Notes under the pieces: generated by a model | Databases searched by the model: none | What the model saw: only the letters and a program-made list of their open reading frames with translations | Told to the model about the DNA's origin: nothing | Shown here: positions 33,708-43,142 of the stretch, in pieces | Layout of the letters: the number at the start of each line of letters is the position of its first letter | Numbering within the stretch: the stretch's first letter is position 1 | Assembly (NCBI RefSeq): GCF_013256625.1 | Contig: NZ_CP053908.1 | Coordinates: 1,674,001-1,738,000, forward strand | DNA: 64,000 nucleotides | Reading direction: 5' to 3' | Origin: Hymenobacter sp. BRD128 | Lineage (GTDB): Bacteria; Bacteroidota; Bacteroidia; Cytophagales; Hymenobacteraceae | Translations under genes and position numbers: made by a program

Positions 33708-35750
33708 ATGTCAACTTCCTCGGCCCTGCCTACCGAAGACAACATCCACTTGCGCCGCGTCACGGCGGCGGGGCTGCTGGTCACGCTAGGCATCATTTTC
33801 GGCGATATCGGCACTTCGCCGCTCTACGTCTTCCAAACCATCATCGGCGACCGGCCGGTGAGCGAGCTGCTGGTCTACGGCGGCGTGTCGGCCGTGTTCT
33901 GGACGCTCACGCTCCAGACTACCATCAAGTACATCCTGCTCACGCTAGAGGCGGACAACCACGGCGAGGGCGGTATTTTCTCCCTGTTTTCGCTGGTGAA
34001 GAAGCGCGGCCACTGGCTGCTGTTTCCGGCCATTATCGGGGCGGGCACGCTGCTGGCCGACGGCATTATCACGCCACCCATCTCGGTATCGTCGGCCATT
34101 GAGGGCTTGAAAATCCTCTATCCTGCCCTCAATACCGAAACCATCGTCATCATCGTCATTGCCATTATTACGCTTCTATTCGCGTTTCAGCAGTTTGGCA
34201 CCAAGGTGGTAGGCGCGGCCTTCGGGCCAATCATGCTGCTTTGGTTTACGGCCATCGCGGCGCTGGGGCTAGCCCAGATTCTGCACTATCCCGGCGTGCT
34301 GGCCGCCCTCAACCCCGTGTACGCCATCCGGCTGCTCACTGAGTACCCGAAGGGCTTCTGGCTGCTGGGTGCGGTGTTTTTGTGCACCACCGGCGCCGAG
34401 GCGCTCTACTCCGACCTGGGCCACTGCGGCCGCAAAAACATCCGCACCTCCTGGATTTTCGTCAAGAGTGCACTGGTGCTCAACTACCTCGGCCAGGCCG
34501 CCTGGACGATGGGCCACGTGGGCCACACGCTAGCCTCGAACCAGAATCCGTTTTTCATGATTGCCCCGCAGTGGGCCATCGTGCCGCTCATTATCCTGGC
34601 CACCATGGCCACTATCATTGCCTCGCAGGCACTCATTTCCGGCTCGTACACGCTTATCTCCGAAGCGGTTAGCCTGCGTTTCTGGCCCAAGGTGCGCGTG
34701 CTGTTCCCGACCGACCAGCGCGGACAGATTTACGTGCCCAGCATCAACTGGCTGCTGTGGTTTGGCTGCGTGTGCGTGCAGCTGTGGTTTAAAACTTCGG
34801 AAGCCATGACGGCCGCCTACGGCTTTAGCATCACGGTGGCGATGCTGATGACCAGCATCCTGCTGTCGCAATATTTGCGCGGCGTCAAGAAGTGGGCGCT
34901 GCCGGTGGTCGGGCTGATAATGCTCGTCTTTTTCACCGTTGAAACGTCCTTTCTCATCGCCAACATCACCAAGCTGCTCAACAGGCTAGGCATCCTGGTA
35001 TTCGAGTGGGGTCTGATTTTCATGATGTACGTGGGCTACCGGGGCCGCGAAATCAAAAACAGTCTGCTCAGCCTCGTGTCGGTGGCCGGCACCCGGCCTA
35101 CCCTGCTGGAGCTGAGCCAGGACCAGTCGGTGAGCAAGTACGCCAGCAACCTCGTGTACCTCACGCACAGCAAAAAGCCCGGCGAGCTGGAAAACGAAAT
35201 TCTGTACTCCATCCTGCGCAAGCAGCCCAAGCGCGCCGACCGCTACTGGTTTATCAACATGAGCATCCTCACCGAGCCCTACACCACCCGCTACTCGGTG
35301 GAGGAACTGGTGCCGGGCGTGGCGTATAAAATTAATTTCAAGCTCGGCTTCCGGGTGCAGCCGCGCCTCAACCTGCTGTTCCGCCGCGTGCTGGAGCAGA
35401 TGGGCGAAAAGGGCGAAATCGACATCACCTCGCGCTACGACTCGCTGGCCCGCTACCAGATGCCCGGCGACTTCCGCTTCGTGGTGCTTGAGAAAGTGCT
35501 CAGCTACGACAACCAGCTCAGCTTCAAGGAGCGCTTTATCCTGAACGGCTACTTCTTCATCAACCGCTTCGCCATCTCCGACCAGCAGCTGTTTGGCCTC
35601 GATACCAGCGACGTGGCCCTCGAAAAAGTGCCGCTTACTATCAAGCCCGCCGTCGCCACCCACGACCTCCTGCGCGACCCACCCGAGCAGGCCCAGGACC
35701 CCGTGCCGACCGAGAACATCCGCGCCGAGCGGGCCACGGTGAAGGTGTAA
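33708..35750 (+). CDS. kup: KUP family potassium uptake protein
   Basis: This 680-residue permease has about 12 membrane segments and a soluble C-terminal domain from ~residue 460. The N-terminal signature LGIIFGDIGTSPLYVFQ is the Kup hallmark. NHGEGGIFSLFSLV and the central TGAEALYSDLGHCGRKNIRTSW are also characteristic. It takes up K+ by proton symport in the inner membrane. It begins 42 bases after the sensor-kinase gene on the same strand, so read-through is possible and the two-component pair may control it. It ends in a strong bidirectional terminator shared with the convergent bshB1 gene. Confidence 0.96.
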   Translation: MSTSSALPTEDNIHLRRVTAAGLLVTLGIIFGDIGTSPLYVFQTIIGDRPVSELLVYGGVSAVFWTLTLQTTIKYILLTLEADNHGEGGIFSLFSLVKKRGHWLLFPAIIGAGTLLADGIITPPISVSSAIEGLKILYPALNTETIVIIVIAIITLLFAFQQFGTKVVGAAFGPIMLLWFTAIAALGLAQILHYPGVLAALNPVYAIRLLTEYPKGFWLLGAVFLCTTGAEALYSDLGHCGRKNIRTSWIFVKSALVLNYLGQAAWTMGHVGHTLASNQNPFFMIAPQWAIVPLIILATMATIIASQALISGSYTLISEAVSLRFWPKVRVLFPTDQRGQIYVPSINWLLWFGCVCVQLWFKTSEAMTAAYGFSITVAMLMTSILLSQYLRGVKKWALPVVGLIMLVFFTVETSFLIANITKLLNRLGILVFEWGLIFMMYVGYRGREIKNSLLSLVSVAGTRPTLLELSQDQSVSKYASNLVYLTHSKKPGELENEILYSILRKQPKRADRYWFINMSILTEPYTTRYSVEELVPGVAYKINFKLGFRVQPRLNLLFRRVLEQMGEKGEIDITSRYDSLARYQMPGDFRFVVLEKVLSYDNQLSFKERFILNGYFFINRFAISDQQLFGLDTSDVALEKVPLTIKPAVATHDLLRDPPEQAQDPVPTENIRAERATVKV

Positions 35751-35763
35751 AATATTTTTAAAG

Positions 35764-35812
35764 AAAAAAGGAATGCCCTGCTGCGCTATGCGCAGCAGGG
35801 CATTCCTTTTTT
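35764..35812. terminator. Bidirectional terminator between kup and bshB1
   Basis: A 22-bp perfect stem (35764-35785 with 35791-35812) has loop CTATG, with A6 at the left and T6 at the right. It can terminate kup on the plus strand and bshB1 on the minus strand. Confidence 0.92.
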
Positions 35813-35827
35813 CTTCCTGGCAGCTCC

Positions 35828-36553
35828 TTAAATCAAATCGCCCAGCTCCCTCACGCCCACCGGCCGCTGCACCGTGTAGCCTTCACCAAACTCGACCCCA
35901 ATCAGGTGCCCAAATTCGCGGGCGCGGGCTTCCATGAAGTGCGAAAAGGTCTGGCCCGAGAGGTAGGTTTGCGGGGCCGCCAGGTCGGCGCCGGGGTTGA
36001 AAAACTGCGTGCCGTAGGCATTGATACTGGCCCACTTGCCGGCCCAGTACGGGGTAATATCCACCACAAAATCGGCCGGAATCTGGCGGTCCTGGATATA
36101 GTGGTACACGTACTTGGGCCGCCAGGGAGCCTGCGGCTGGCCATCCTCCCCTAGCGTTTCTATCATGCGCAGGCCGCTCAAGAAGCAGGCATCAGTAGCA
36201 AGCTGCGCGCCGCGCCCATGGTCGGGGTGCCGGTCGGTGATAGCGTTGCAGAGCACAATCTCGGGCTGGTAGCGTCGAATGGCTGCGATGAGCGGCAGCT
36301 GGTGCTCGCGGTCATTCCGGAAAAAGCCATCGGGCAAGCCCAGGTTTTCGCGCGCGCTGAGCTGCAAAATCTTACTAGCCGCTTCCGATTCGGCCGCCCG
36401 CGTTGCGGGGGTGCCGCGCGTGCCCAGCTCACCGCGCGTAAAGTCCACAATACCTACTTTTTTGCCCGCCGCCACGGCGGCCAGCAGCGTGCCCGAGCAC
36501 GACATCTCCACATCGTCGGGGTGGGCTCCCAGGGCTAGAATATCCAATTTCAT
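35828..36553 (-). CDS. bshB1: Bacillithiol biosynthesis deacetylase BshB1
   Basis: This 241-residue zinc-dependent deacetylase of the LmbE/PIG-L family removes the acetyl group from N-acetylglucosaminyl-malate in bacillithiol synthesis. The first zinc motif AHPDDVEMSCSGTL and the second, DRHPDHGRGAQLA, are intact, and DFTRGELGTRGT is typical for BshB1. Bacillithiol is known from some Bacteroidota as well as Firmicutes. The ATG at 36553 fits the conserved start MKLDILALGAHPDD, and the in-frame extension upstream is not conserved. A TATCTTTG promoter element lies ~30 bases upstream. No other bsh gene is in the window. Confidence 0.92.
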   Translation of the reverse strand: MKLDILALGAHPDDVEMSCSGTLLAAVAAGKKVGIVDFTRGELGTRGTPATRAAESEAASKILQLSARENLGLPDGFFRNDREHQLPLIAAIRRYQPEIVLCNAITDRHPDHGRGAQLATDACFLSGLRMIETLGEDGQPQAPWRPKYVYHYIQDRQIPADFVVDITPYWAGKWASINAYGTQFFNPGADLAAPQTYLSGQTFSHFMEARAREFGHLIGVEFGEGYTVQRPVGVRELGDLI

Positions 36554-36583
36554 ACGATTACTCCCCGTTTTAGCGAGCGGCCG

Positions 36584-36591
36584 CAAAGATA
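36584..36591 (-). promoter_or_regulatory. -7 promoter element of bshB1
   Basis: The minus strand reads TATCTTTG, an exact match to TAnnTTTG, ending 31 bases before the bshB1 ATG. No convincing TTTG -33 element is seen at the right distance. Confidence 0.45.
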
Positions 36592-36705
36592 CCCGCTTGC
36601 CTACTGGCTAGGCCGTTTATTTATTTTTCAGGCTTAACTAAACTCTGCGAAGGCATTTAAATCAAACTGCTACAAGTCATCCTATTTAGCCCTCACCTTC
36701 TTTGC

Positions 36706-37008
36706 ATGAAAAAGTTCCTGCTGCCCCTCGCCTGTGGCCTGCCCCTAGCCTTTGCCAGCCACGCTCAAACTATCAATCAGCGCGTCGATAACCAGCGCGA
36801 CCGCATCGCTGCCGGCCGCGCCGACGGTGAACTCAACCGCCGCCAGGCCCGCCAGCTGCGGGGCGAAGAGCGCGGCATCCAGGCTCAAGCCCGCGCCGAG
36901 CGCCGCGCCGATGGAGGCCGCCTCACTGCCGGCCAGCGCCAGCAGCTTAATGGCGAGCTGAACCACGATAGCCGTCAGATTCGCCGCGAGCGCCTGCGCG
37001 GCCGCTAG
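36706..37008 (+). CDS. Small secreted protein of unknown function, Arg/Gln-rich
   Basis: This 100-residue protein has a clear signal peptide (MKKFLLPLACGLPLAFASHAQ), leaving ~79 mature residues. The mature part is almost entirely helical, very rich in Arg, Gln, Ala and Glu, and contains two related blocks, DGELNRRQARQLRGEERGI and DGGRLTAGQRQQLNGELN. The blocks suggest an internal duplication. I do not recognise an enzyme. Small periplasmic proteins with repeated Asp-Gly...Leu-Thr...Gln segments are common and uncharacterised in this group of bacteria. The stop codon TAG (37006-37008) is itself the first part of a long hairpin. It has no obvious operon partner. Confidence 0.75.
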   Translation: MKKFLLPLACGLPLAFASHAQTINQRVDNQRDRIAAGRADGELNRRQARQLRGEERGIQAQARAERRADGGRLTAGQRQQLNGELNHDSRQIRRERLRGR

Positions 37009-37084
37009 GCCATTAAGAAACGCGGCATAAAAAAAGCCAGTCATAAAAACTGGCTTTTTTTATGCCGCGTTTCTTAATGGCCTA
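37006..37084. terminator. Bidirectional terminator with a perfect 36-bp stem
   Basis: Arms 37006-37041 and 37049-37084 are perfectly complementary over 36 bases, with a 7-base loop (CATAAAA). The stem carries A7 on one side and T7 on the other. It includes the stop codon of the upstream gene and ends two bases before the stop codon of the convergent peptidase gene. Confidence 0.9.
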
Positions 37085-37085
37085 T

Positions 37086-38198
37086 TTATTTCACCCGCAG
37101 TCGCTTACCCGGCTGAAGCTTGCCGCGCAAGTTAGGATTTAGGCGCTTGAGGGTGCTTACGCGCACGCCATAGCGGTCGGCAATCTCGGAGAGCGTATCG
37201 CCCTGGCGAATTTTATGGGTGGCAACCTGGCGGGCCGCCGTGGGCTCGCCCCGGCTATGGCTGCCCCGCCGCAACGCCCGGCTGTAATAATTAAACAGGG
37301 CCGAAGTGATGGTAAACGTTTCGCCCCGTAGCTTATAGTCGGGGAAGTCGTACACGTAGGTCGGATTAATCGGGTTGCCCTCGTAGCGCACCTCAAAGTG
37401 CAGGTGCGAGCCGGTGCTGCGGCCGGTGCTGCCCCCTAGCCCGATTACCTGGCCGGCCTTCACAAACGTGCCCACCGGCAGCAGCGGCTTGCTCAAGTGG
37501 CCATACAGGGTTTCGAGGCCGTTGTAGTGGCGCACCAGCAGGTAATTACCGTAGCCGCCGCCGTCCCACTTACTGATGCGGATAACGCCATCGAAGGCGG
37601 CCCGCACCGAGTCGCCGGTATCGAGGTCGAGGTCGACCCCAAAGTGCCAGCGCCCCCAGCGGAACGTGAAGCCCGACGTGATGGGCGTAGTGGCCAGCGG
37701 CATTTTGGCAAAATGCTGCCGCGCCGGGTCTACCAGCTTCAGCGTCAGCGTGTCGCGAATACGCCGGCCATCTACGCGGTACGGATTGATATTGTGCGTG
37801 TCCCAGATGGCGTAGTAGCCCGCCACTTTCACCCACGACGAGTCAATGAGCACCTCGTCCGACATCTCCACAATCTCCTGGCCGCCTTCGTTGAGCGTGG
37901 TGGTGTCCTCGCTCACGATGCTGAGCTTACGGGCCGGGTTGAATATCGACTTGGCGGCGTCCGACTTGTCATCGGGCATTTCCTCGGTTTCGATAATCGT
38001 GGTCGTATCCGGCTTCACGTAGCGCATGGTAGGAGTGCGAATCCGGAAAAAATCCCGGTTGCGCGGCGTACCAGCCCTGGCTTTGGGGGCCGGTATTTTC
38101 TTGCGGCGCTGCGCCTGCGCGGGCGCGCTAGCTCCCAGCCAGCAGGCTAGCAGCAGCAATAGCACCGGCAGACTAAAAAAGAGCTTGGGGAAATTCAA
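37086..38198 (-). CDS. M23 family metallopeptidase with C-terminal LysM domain
   Basis: This is a 370-residue exported protein with a signal peptide or N-terminal anchor (to about residue 29, ...APAQAQ). A linker of ~120 residues follows, then the M23 peptidase domain (~185-285). The LysM domain (~320-370) reads THKIRQGDTLSEIADRYGV. The zinc motifs are intact: WHFGVDLD (His and Asp) and SHLHFEV (HxH). It should cut peptidoglycan cross-links in the periplasm, with LysM binding the glycan. The DGVIRISKWDGGGYGN and GHLSKPLLPVGTFVKAGQVIG segments are standard for LytM-type enzymes. It starts 17 bases after the trxB terminator and is convergent with the small secreted protein gene. Confidence 0.93.
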   Translation of the reverse strand: MNFPKLFFSLPVLLLLLACWLGASAPAQAQRRKKIPAPKARAGTPRNRDFFRIRTPTMRYVKPDTTTIIETEEMPDDKSDAAKSIFNPARKLSIVSEDTTTLNEGGQEIVEMSDEVLIDSSWVKVAGYYAIWDTHNINPYRVDGRRIRDTLTLKLVDPARQHFAKMPLATTPITSGFTFRWGRWHFGVDLDLDTGDSVRAAFDGVIRISKWDGGGYGNYLLVRHYNGLETLYGHLSKPLLPVGTFVKAGQVIGLGGSTGRSTGSHLHFEVRYEGNPINPTYVYDFPDYKLRGETFTITSALFNYYSRALRRGSHSRGEPTAARQVATHKIRQGDTLSEIADRYGVRVSTLKRLNPNLRGKLQPGKRLRVK

Positions 38199-38214
38199 AC
38201 GAAACCCAAAAAGG

Positions 38215-38245
38215 CCAGCAGTGGCCCAGTTGGAGCCACTGCTGG
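38215..38245 (-). terminator. Terminator of trxB
   Basis: The 11-bp stem CCAGCAGTGGC (38215-38225) / GCCACTGCTGG (38235-38245) is followed on the minus strand by CCTTTTT. It lies between the trxB stop at 38301 and the peptidase start at 38198. Confidence 0.7.
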
Positions 38246-38300
38246 GTTATAACATAAACAAAGTCGCCGAACCCGACCGGCCGGCTGCAAGTCAGTGCCG

Positions 38301-39233
38301 CTAGCCCTGGTGCAGGCCGGCCAGGTAGCGCTCGGCATCGAGCGCGGCCATGCAGCCCGAGCCGGCGGCCGTAACGGCCTGGCGGTAGGTAAAGTCCTGC
38401 ACGTCGCCGCAGGCAAACACGCCGTCCACGTTCGTCTTGGCCGTGCCGGGCAGCGTCTTGAGGTAGCCTTGCTCGTCGTGGTGCAGGTAGTCCTGAAAAA
38501 TCTTGGAGTTTGGCTCGTGGCCGATTGCCACGAAAAACCCATGAACGGGAATTTCGCGCGTTTCGTGCGTCACCAGATTCTTTACCCGCACGCCTTCCAC
38601 GGCATGCTCACCCAGAATCTCGTCGGTGGCCGTGTCAAACAGCACTTCAATCTTGGGGTTAGCCAGCACGCGCTGCTGCATGATTTTGGACGCCCGCATG
38701 GCGTCTTTGCGCACCAGCATGTACACCTTCGAGCACAGGTTGGCCAGGTAGTTGGCTTCTTCGGCGGCCGTATCGCCAGCACCCACTATTGCCACTTCCT
38801 TGCCCCGGTAAAAAAAGCCGTCGCACACGGCGCAGGCCGATACCCCCGAGCCATTGAGCCGGGCCTCCGAAGGCAGACCTAGCCACTTGGCCGAGGCACC
38901 GGTAGCAATAATCACGGCATCGGCCGTGAGTTCAACCGTTTCATCAATCGTGACTTTGTGCGGATGGCCCGAAAAATCAACTTTCGTGGCAATGCCGTAG
39001 CGGATATCCGTGCCAAAGCGTGCAGCCTGCTTTTTCAAGTCTTCCATCATTTCCGGCCCCATCACGCCATCGGGGTAGCCCGGAAAATTTTCCACATCGT
39101 TGGTAATGGTAAGCTGGCCACCCGGCTGCAAGCCCATGTACATGACGGGTTTCAAGCCCGCCCGCGCAGCGTAGATAGCAGCCGTGTAACCGGCCGGACC
39201 CGACCCGATAATCAGGCAATGAATGTGTTCCAT
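38301..39233 (-). CDS. trxB: Thioredoxin-disulfide reductase
   Basis: This is a 310-residue flavoprotein of standard length. It reduces thioredoxin with NADPH. The FAD-binding GSGPAGYTAAIYAARAG is at residues ~9-25. The redox-active CAVCDG is near 133-138. The NADP-binding GAGDTAAEEANYL is near 150-162, and the C-terminal FAD motif GVFACGDVQD is complete. No defect is visible. It is transcribed alone on the minus strand, between rpoD and the peptidase, with a terminator downstream. Confidence 0.97.
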   Translation of the reverse strand: MEHIHCLIIGSGPAGYTAAIYAARAGLKPVMYMGLQPGGQLTITNDVENFPGYPDGVMGPEMMEDLKKQAARFGTDIRYGIATKVDFSGHPHKVTIDETVELTADAVIIATGASAKWLGLPSEARLNGSGVSACAVCDGFFYRGKEVAIVGAGDTAAEEANYLANLCSKVYMLVRKDAMRASKIMQQRVLANPKIEVLFDTATDEILGEHAVEGVRVKNLVTHETREIPVHGFFVAIGHEPNSKIFQDYLHHDEQGYLKTLPGTAKTNVDGVFACGDVQDFTYRQAVTAAGSGCMAALDAERYLAGLHQG

Positions 39234-39310
39234 CTGAAGGACAAGCCAGCGCTTGCCATTTTAGTAAAGGCAGATATTTTTCCTACGATAAGCGGGAGCT
39301 TACCCTACAA

Positions 39311-39338
39311 AAAACCCCAACCTCACGGTCGGGGTTTT
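39311..39338 (-). terminator. Terminator of rpoD
   Basis: AAAACCCCAACC / GGTCGGGGTTTT forms a stem with one mismatch and a 4-base loop (TCAC). On the minus strand it ends in a T run. It lies 24 bases after the rpoD stop. Confidence 0.75.
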
Positions 39339-39361
39339 CAGTCAACAAATTTAGGCAGCAA

Positions 39362-40225
39362 TTAGCCCAAATAGGGCTTCAGAGCCTTCGAGCGCGACGT
39401 ATGACGCAGGCGGCGAATGGCTTTTTCCTTTATCTGGCGCACCCGCTCGCGGGTCAGATTAAATTTCTCGCCAATCTCTTCCAGCGTGAGCGCAGCTTCT
39501 CCGTTCAAACCGAAATACAGGGTGATAACGTCGGCTTCGCGCTTGGTCAGGGTCGAGAGGGCACGCTGCACTTCCTTGCGCAGCGAGTCATTCATCAGGC
39601 CCGAATCCGGCGTCTCTTCGTCCTCGTTTTCGAGCACGTCGAGCAGGCGGTTTTCCTCGCCCTGCACAAACGGCGCATCGACCGATACGTGGCGGCCCGA
39701 GATTTTCAGGGTATCAACCACTTCCGACGTCGTTAGCTCCAGCACCTCAGCAATTTCCTCGGGCGAAGGCTCCCGCTCAAATTTCTGCTCCAGCTCCGAG
39801 AACGACTTGCTGATTTTATTCAGCGAGCCTACCCGATTAAGGGGCAAACGCACAATGCGGCTCTGCTCAGCCAGGGCCTGCAGAATGCTCTGGCGAATCC
39901 ACCACACGGCGTAGGAGATGAATTTAAAGCCCCGGGTTTCGTCAAAGCGCTTGGCGGCTTTGATAAGACCCAGGTTGCCCTCATTGATGAGGTCACCCAG
40001 GCTAAGGCCCTGGTTCTGATATTGTTTAGCCACCGACACTACGAAGCGCAGGTTGGCTTTAGTCAGTTTTTCGAGCGCTTTCTGGTCACCATCGCGGATG
40101 CGCTGCGCCAGCGTCACCTCCTCGTCGGGTGTCAGCAGGTCCACTTTGCCAATCTCCTGGAGGTATTTATCCAGCGACTGGCTTTCGCGGTTGGTAATCT
40201 GCTTGCTGATTTTTAGCTGTCTCAT
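39362..40225 (-). CDS. rpoD: RNA polymerase primary sigma factor
   Basis: This 287-residue sigma-70 protein has the compact form usual in Bacteroidota. Region 1.1 and the large non-conserved insert are missing. Region 1.2 begins [19 protein letters not shown]. Region 2 contains [36 protein letters not shown] and [17 protein letters not shown]. Region 3 contains RLPLNRVG, and region 4 the helix-turn-helix [21 protein letters not shown]. It directs RNA polymerase to housekeeping promoters, which in this phylum have TTTG and TAnnTTTG elements. Examples are seen at 43109, 45171 and 48803. The ATG at 40225 starts the conserved [15 protein letters not shown]. Confidence 0.97.
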   Translation of the reverse strand: MRQLKISKQITNRESQSLDKYLQEIGKVDLLTPDEEVTLAQRIRDGDQKALEKLTKANLRFVVSVAKQYQNQGLSLGDLINEGNLGLIKAAKRFDETRGFKFISYAVWWIRQSILQALAEQSRIVRLPLNRVGSLNKISKSFSELEQKFEREPSPEEIAEVLELTTSEVVDTLKISGRHVSVDAPFVQGEENRLLDVLENEDEETPDSGLMNDSLRKEVQRALSTLTKREADVITLYFGLNGEAALTLEEIGEKFNLTRERVRQIKEKAIRRLRHTSRSKALKPYLG

Positions 40226-40363
40226 CGGTAACGGCGCTAACTAGGTAGTTCTAAAGAAGTTATTCGGAAGATAATAGGGTGACGGGCGGCCCATCAATTC
40301 AACCGAAAACAACAAGGCTATACGAGCTAAAGTTCTTTTCGGCTATTCGACAAGCCCCGACAG

Positions 40364-40400
40364 GGGCTAGCCAATGAGGTTAAAACTCATCGGCTAGCCC
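40364..40400 (-). terminator. Stem-loop downstream of pnp built from GGCTAGCC
   Basis: GGGCTAGCCAATGAG (40364-40378) pairs with CTCATCGGCTAGCCC (40386-40400), with one mismatch and a 7-base loop. The next stretch toward lower coordinates can form a second stem (GCCCC/GGGGC). No T run follows, so its role as the pnp terminator is inferred. Confidence 0.5.
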
Positions 40401-40421
40401 GCGTGGCAGCCTGCGCAAAAA

Positions 40422-42560
40422 TTACGCCTGCTTTTCGAGCAGCACCTTACGCGAGAGGCGGTACTTGCCGGTTTTCTTGTCGATATCCACCAGCTTCACG
40501 TCGATTTCCTGGCCCACTTCCAGCACCCCTTCGAGCGAGGCAATGCGCTCGTGGGTTACTTCCGAAATGTGCAGCAGGCCGTCTTTGCCGGGCATAATCT
40601 CCACAAACGCGCCGTAGGGCTGAATGCTGCGCACCTTGCCTTTGTAGGTTTCGCCTACTTCGGGCTGCGCGGCGATGGCGCGAATGCGGTCGATGGCGCC
40701 CTGCATATCGGCCTGGTTGGCGGCGTAGATGCTCACGTGGCCCTTCTCGTCTTTCTCCTCGATAATTACCGTGGCATTGGTATCCTTCTGAATCTGCTGG
40801 ATGACTTTGCCGCCCGGCCCAATTACGGCGCCAATAAACTCTTTGTCAATCAGCATTTTGTGCGAGCGTGGCGTGTGCGCCTTCAGCTCGGGGGCCGGGG
40901 CGGCGATGGTCTTGGCCATCTCCCGCAGAATGTGCAGGCGGCCTTCGCGGGCCTGGTGCAGCGCGGCCGTCAGAATCTCGTTGCTCAGGCCCTGGATTTT
41001 AATGTCCATCTGGCAGGCGCAAATACCTTTCTCCGTGCCGGTTACCTTAAAGTCCATGTCGCCGAGGTGGTCCTCATCGCCTAGAATATCGGAGAGCACG
41101 GCGTACTCGCCGGTTTCCTTGTCCTGCACCAGCCCCATGGCAATGCCGGCTACGGCAGCGCGCACCTTCACACCAGCGTCCATGAGGGCTAGCGAGCCCG
41201 CGCAGACGGTAGCCATCGAGCTAGAGCCGTTCGACTCCAGGATGTCCGACACGATGCGGATGGTGTAGGGATTTTCCTCGTCGGGCGGCAGCACGCGCTT
41301 CAGCGAGCGGGCGGCCAGGTTGCCGTGGCCAATTTCGCGGCGGCCGGCGCCGCGGTTGGGCTTCACCTCACCGGTTGAGAACCCGGGGAAGTTGTAGTGC
41401 AGCATGAATTTTGAGAAGCCTTTGGTCAGCGGCTGGTCGATAATCTGCTCGTCGAGCTTGGTACCGAGGGTGGCGGTAGTCAGGCTCTGGGTTTCGCCGC
41501 GGGTGAAGATGGCCGAGCCGTGGGCACCGGGCAGGTAGTTAATTTCCGACCAAATGGGGCGGATTTCGGTGAGTTGGCGGCCGTCGAGGCGCACGCGCTC
41601 CTTCACCATCATGTCGCGAATAGCCTTTTTCTCAGCCGACGAATAGTAGCGACTAAACTGCTTGGTATCCAGTTCGGGCTGCTCAGCAATGAGTTTATCC
41701 AGGAATGCCTTTTTTACGTTTGTGAAGCCTTCCTTGCGGCCCGCTTTGCTCGTGTTGCCCGAGCGGGCCACGTCGTAAGCACCCTGATAAATGCCTTCGT
41801 GCACGAGCTTTTTCAACTCCTCATTCTCCTCGTACTTCGGATACTCGCGGGGCTGCGACTCGGGCGTGCGGCCCACGGCTTCGGCTAGCTCCTTCTGAAG
41901 CTGCACCTGGGCCTTAATGGCTTCGTGGGCGTAGGCAATGGCAGCAACCATCTCTTCCTCGCTAACTTCGGCCATCTCGCCTTCCACCATGGCCACCGAG
42001 TCGCCGGTAGCACCCACGATAAGGTCCATATCAGCGCGGGCCAGGTCGGTGGTTTTGGGGTTAATCTGGAACTGGCCATCAATGCGGGCCACGCGCACCT
42101 CCGAAATCGGGCCGGCAAACGGAATGTCCGAAATCGACAGCGCGGCCGAAGCCGCCAGGGCCGCCAGGGCATCGGGCTGCACTTCCTTATCAGCCGAGAT
42201 GAGGGTAATCATTACCTGTACCTCGTAGTGGTAATCCTTGGGGAACATGGGCCGCAGGATGCGGTCCACGAGGCGGCAAATGAGGATTTCGTAGTCGCTC
42301 AGGCGGCCTTCGCGGCGCTGAAACGAGCCCGGAATCTTACCGGCCGAGCCGAATTTTTCCTGGTAGTCAACCGAGAGCGGCAGGAAGTCAACGCCTTCGC
42401 GCTGGCTAGGGGCCGACACGACGGTGGCCAGCAGCATCGTGTCGCCGAGGCGCACGACTACGGCGCCATCGGCAAACTTGGCCAGCTTGCCGGTTTCAAT
42501 GGAAATCTGGCGGCCGTCGGGCAGCGCCAGGGTTTTGGTAATCGCGTGGGGAGCGGGCAT
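40422..42560 (-). CDS. pnp: Polyribonucleotide nucleotidyltransferase
   Basis: This is a 712-residue PNPase that degrades RNA 3'-to-5' with phosphate. It has two RNase PH domains (~10-230 and ~325-560), a helical linker, a KH domain (~565-625; [20 protein letters not shown]) and an S1 domain (~630-705; [21 protein letters not shown]). [15 protein letters not shown] and [23 protein letters not shown] are split over the active site. The catalytic Asp pair lies in [16 protein letters not shown] chose the ATG at 42560 ([11 protein letters not shown]). An in-frame TTG at 42584 is less likely. A terminator separates it from rpsO, so it should have its own promoter, which I do not see clearly. Confidence 0.96.
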   Translation of the reverse strand: MPAPHAITKTLALPDGRQISIETGKLAKFADGAVVVRLGDTMLLATVVSAPSQREGVDFLPLSVDYQEKFGSAGKIPGSFQRREGRLSDYEILICRLVDRILRPMFPKDYHYEVQVMITLISADKEVQPDALAALAASAALSISDIPFAGPISEVRVARIDGQFQINPKTTDLARADMDLIVGATGDSVAMVEGEMAEVSEEEMVAAIAYAHEAIKAQVQLQKELAEAVGRTPESQPREYPKYEENEELKKLVHEGIYQGAYDVARSGNTSKAGRKEGFTNVKKAFLDKLIAEQPELDTKQFSRYYSSAEKKAIRDMMVKERVRLDGRQLTEIRPIWSEINYLPGAHGSAIFTRGETQSLTTATLGTKLDEQIIDQPLTKGFSKFMLHYNFPGFSTGEVKPNRGAGRREIGHGNLAARSLKRVLPPDEENPYTIRIVSDILESNGSSSMATVCAGSLALMDAGVKVRAAVAGIAMGLVQDKETGEYAVLSDILGDEDHLGDMDFKVTGTEKGICACQMDIKIQGLSNEILTAALHQAREGRLHILREMAKTIAAPAPELKAHTPRSHKMLIDKEFIGAVIGPGGKVIQQIQKDTNATVIIEEKDEKGHVSIYAANQADMQGAIDRIRAIAAQPEVGETYKGKVRSIQPYGAFVEIMPGKDGLLHISEVTHERIASLEGVLEVGQEIDVKLVDIDKKTGKYRLSRKVLLEKQA

Positions 42561-42710
42561 TGGGGAGGATTGGACTAGAGACAATAGACACGAGACATGA
42601 GCAGCAGTGCGGGCATTTCCGCTTCAGTAGCACCCTCCGCACGCTAACGCAGCGTGCGGGTCGTCGGGCTACCGTCTCATGTCCAAGCAAAGCAGACAAA
42701 GGGCAAAAAA

Positions 42711-42749
42711 AAGAGTAGGGAACCTTCGGGGGGAAGGCTCCCTACTCTT
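42711..42749 (-). terminator. Terminator of rpsO
   Basis: AAGAGTAGGGA (42711-42721) / TCCCTACTCTT (42739-42749), with an inner CCTTC/GGAAGG stem, is followed on the minus strand by a long T run. It begins 11 bases after the rpsO stop. Confidence 0.85.
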
Positions 42750-42760
42750 AGCAGGTGGGC

Positions 42761-43036
42761 TTACTTACGGATGCCCAACTCCTTGATAATCGCACGGTAG
42801 CGGTTGATTTCGCGGTGCTGGAGATAATCCAGCATGCGGCGGCGCTTACCTACCAGTTTCAGCAAGCCCAGGCGGGTGCTGTGGTCTTTCTTATTGGTCT
42901 TCAGGTGCTCCGTGAGGTGCTGGATGCGGTGCGTGAACAGCGCAATTTGCGACTCGGCCGAACCGGTGTCGGTGGTAACTTTCTGAAGGCTGTTTTTTTC
43001 GAAGATGGCCTGCTTGGCCTCGGTCGAGAGTTTCAT
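42761..43036 (-). CDS. rpsO: 30S ribosomal protein S15
   Basis: This is a 91-residue ribosomal protein uS15 of normal length. It binds 16S rRNA early in small-subunit assembly. The conserved stretch TGSAESQIALFTHRIQHLTEHL, the HSTRLGLLKLVGKRRRMLDYL block and the final IKELGIRK are all present. It has a consensus promoter upstream and its own terminator, so it is a single-gene unit next to pnp, the gene order most bacteria share. Confidence 0.98.
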   Translation of the reverse strand: MKLSTEAKQAIFEKNSLQKVTTDTGSAESQIALFTHRIQHLTEHLKTNKKDHSTRLGLLKLVGKRRRMLDYLQHREINRYRAIIKELGIRK

Positions 43037-43108
43037 CGGCAGATAGGGAGAACCCGTCTTAGATTAAAAAATAAGAGAAAATGCGTACCCCGCACCTCGG
43101 GGCGGGTG

Positions 43109-43140
43109 CAAAGGTACGCCGTTTTTCGGCGGATTCCAAA
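43109..43140 (-). promoter_or_regulatory. rpsO promoter
   Basis: The minus strand reads TTTG (43140-43137), a 20-base spacer, then TACCTTTG (43116-43109), both exact matches to the Bacteroidota housekeeping consensus. The rpsO ATG is 73 bases further. The -33 element nearly touches the stop codon of the upstream lptF-like gene. Confidence 0.75.
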
Positions 43141-43142
43141 CC

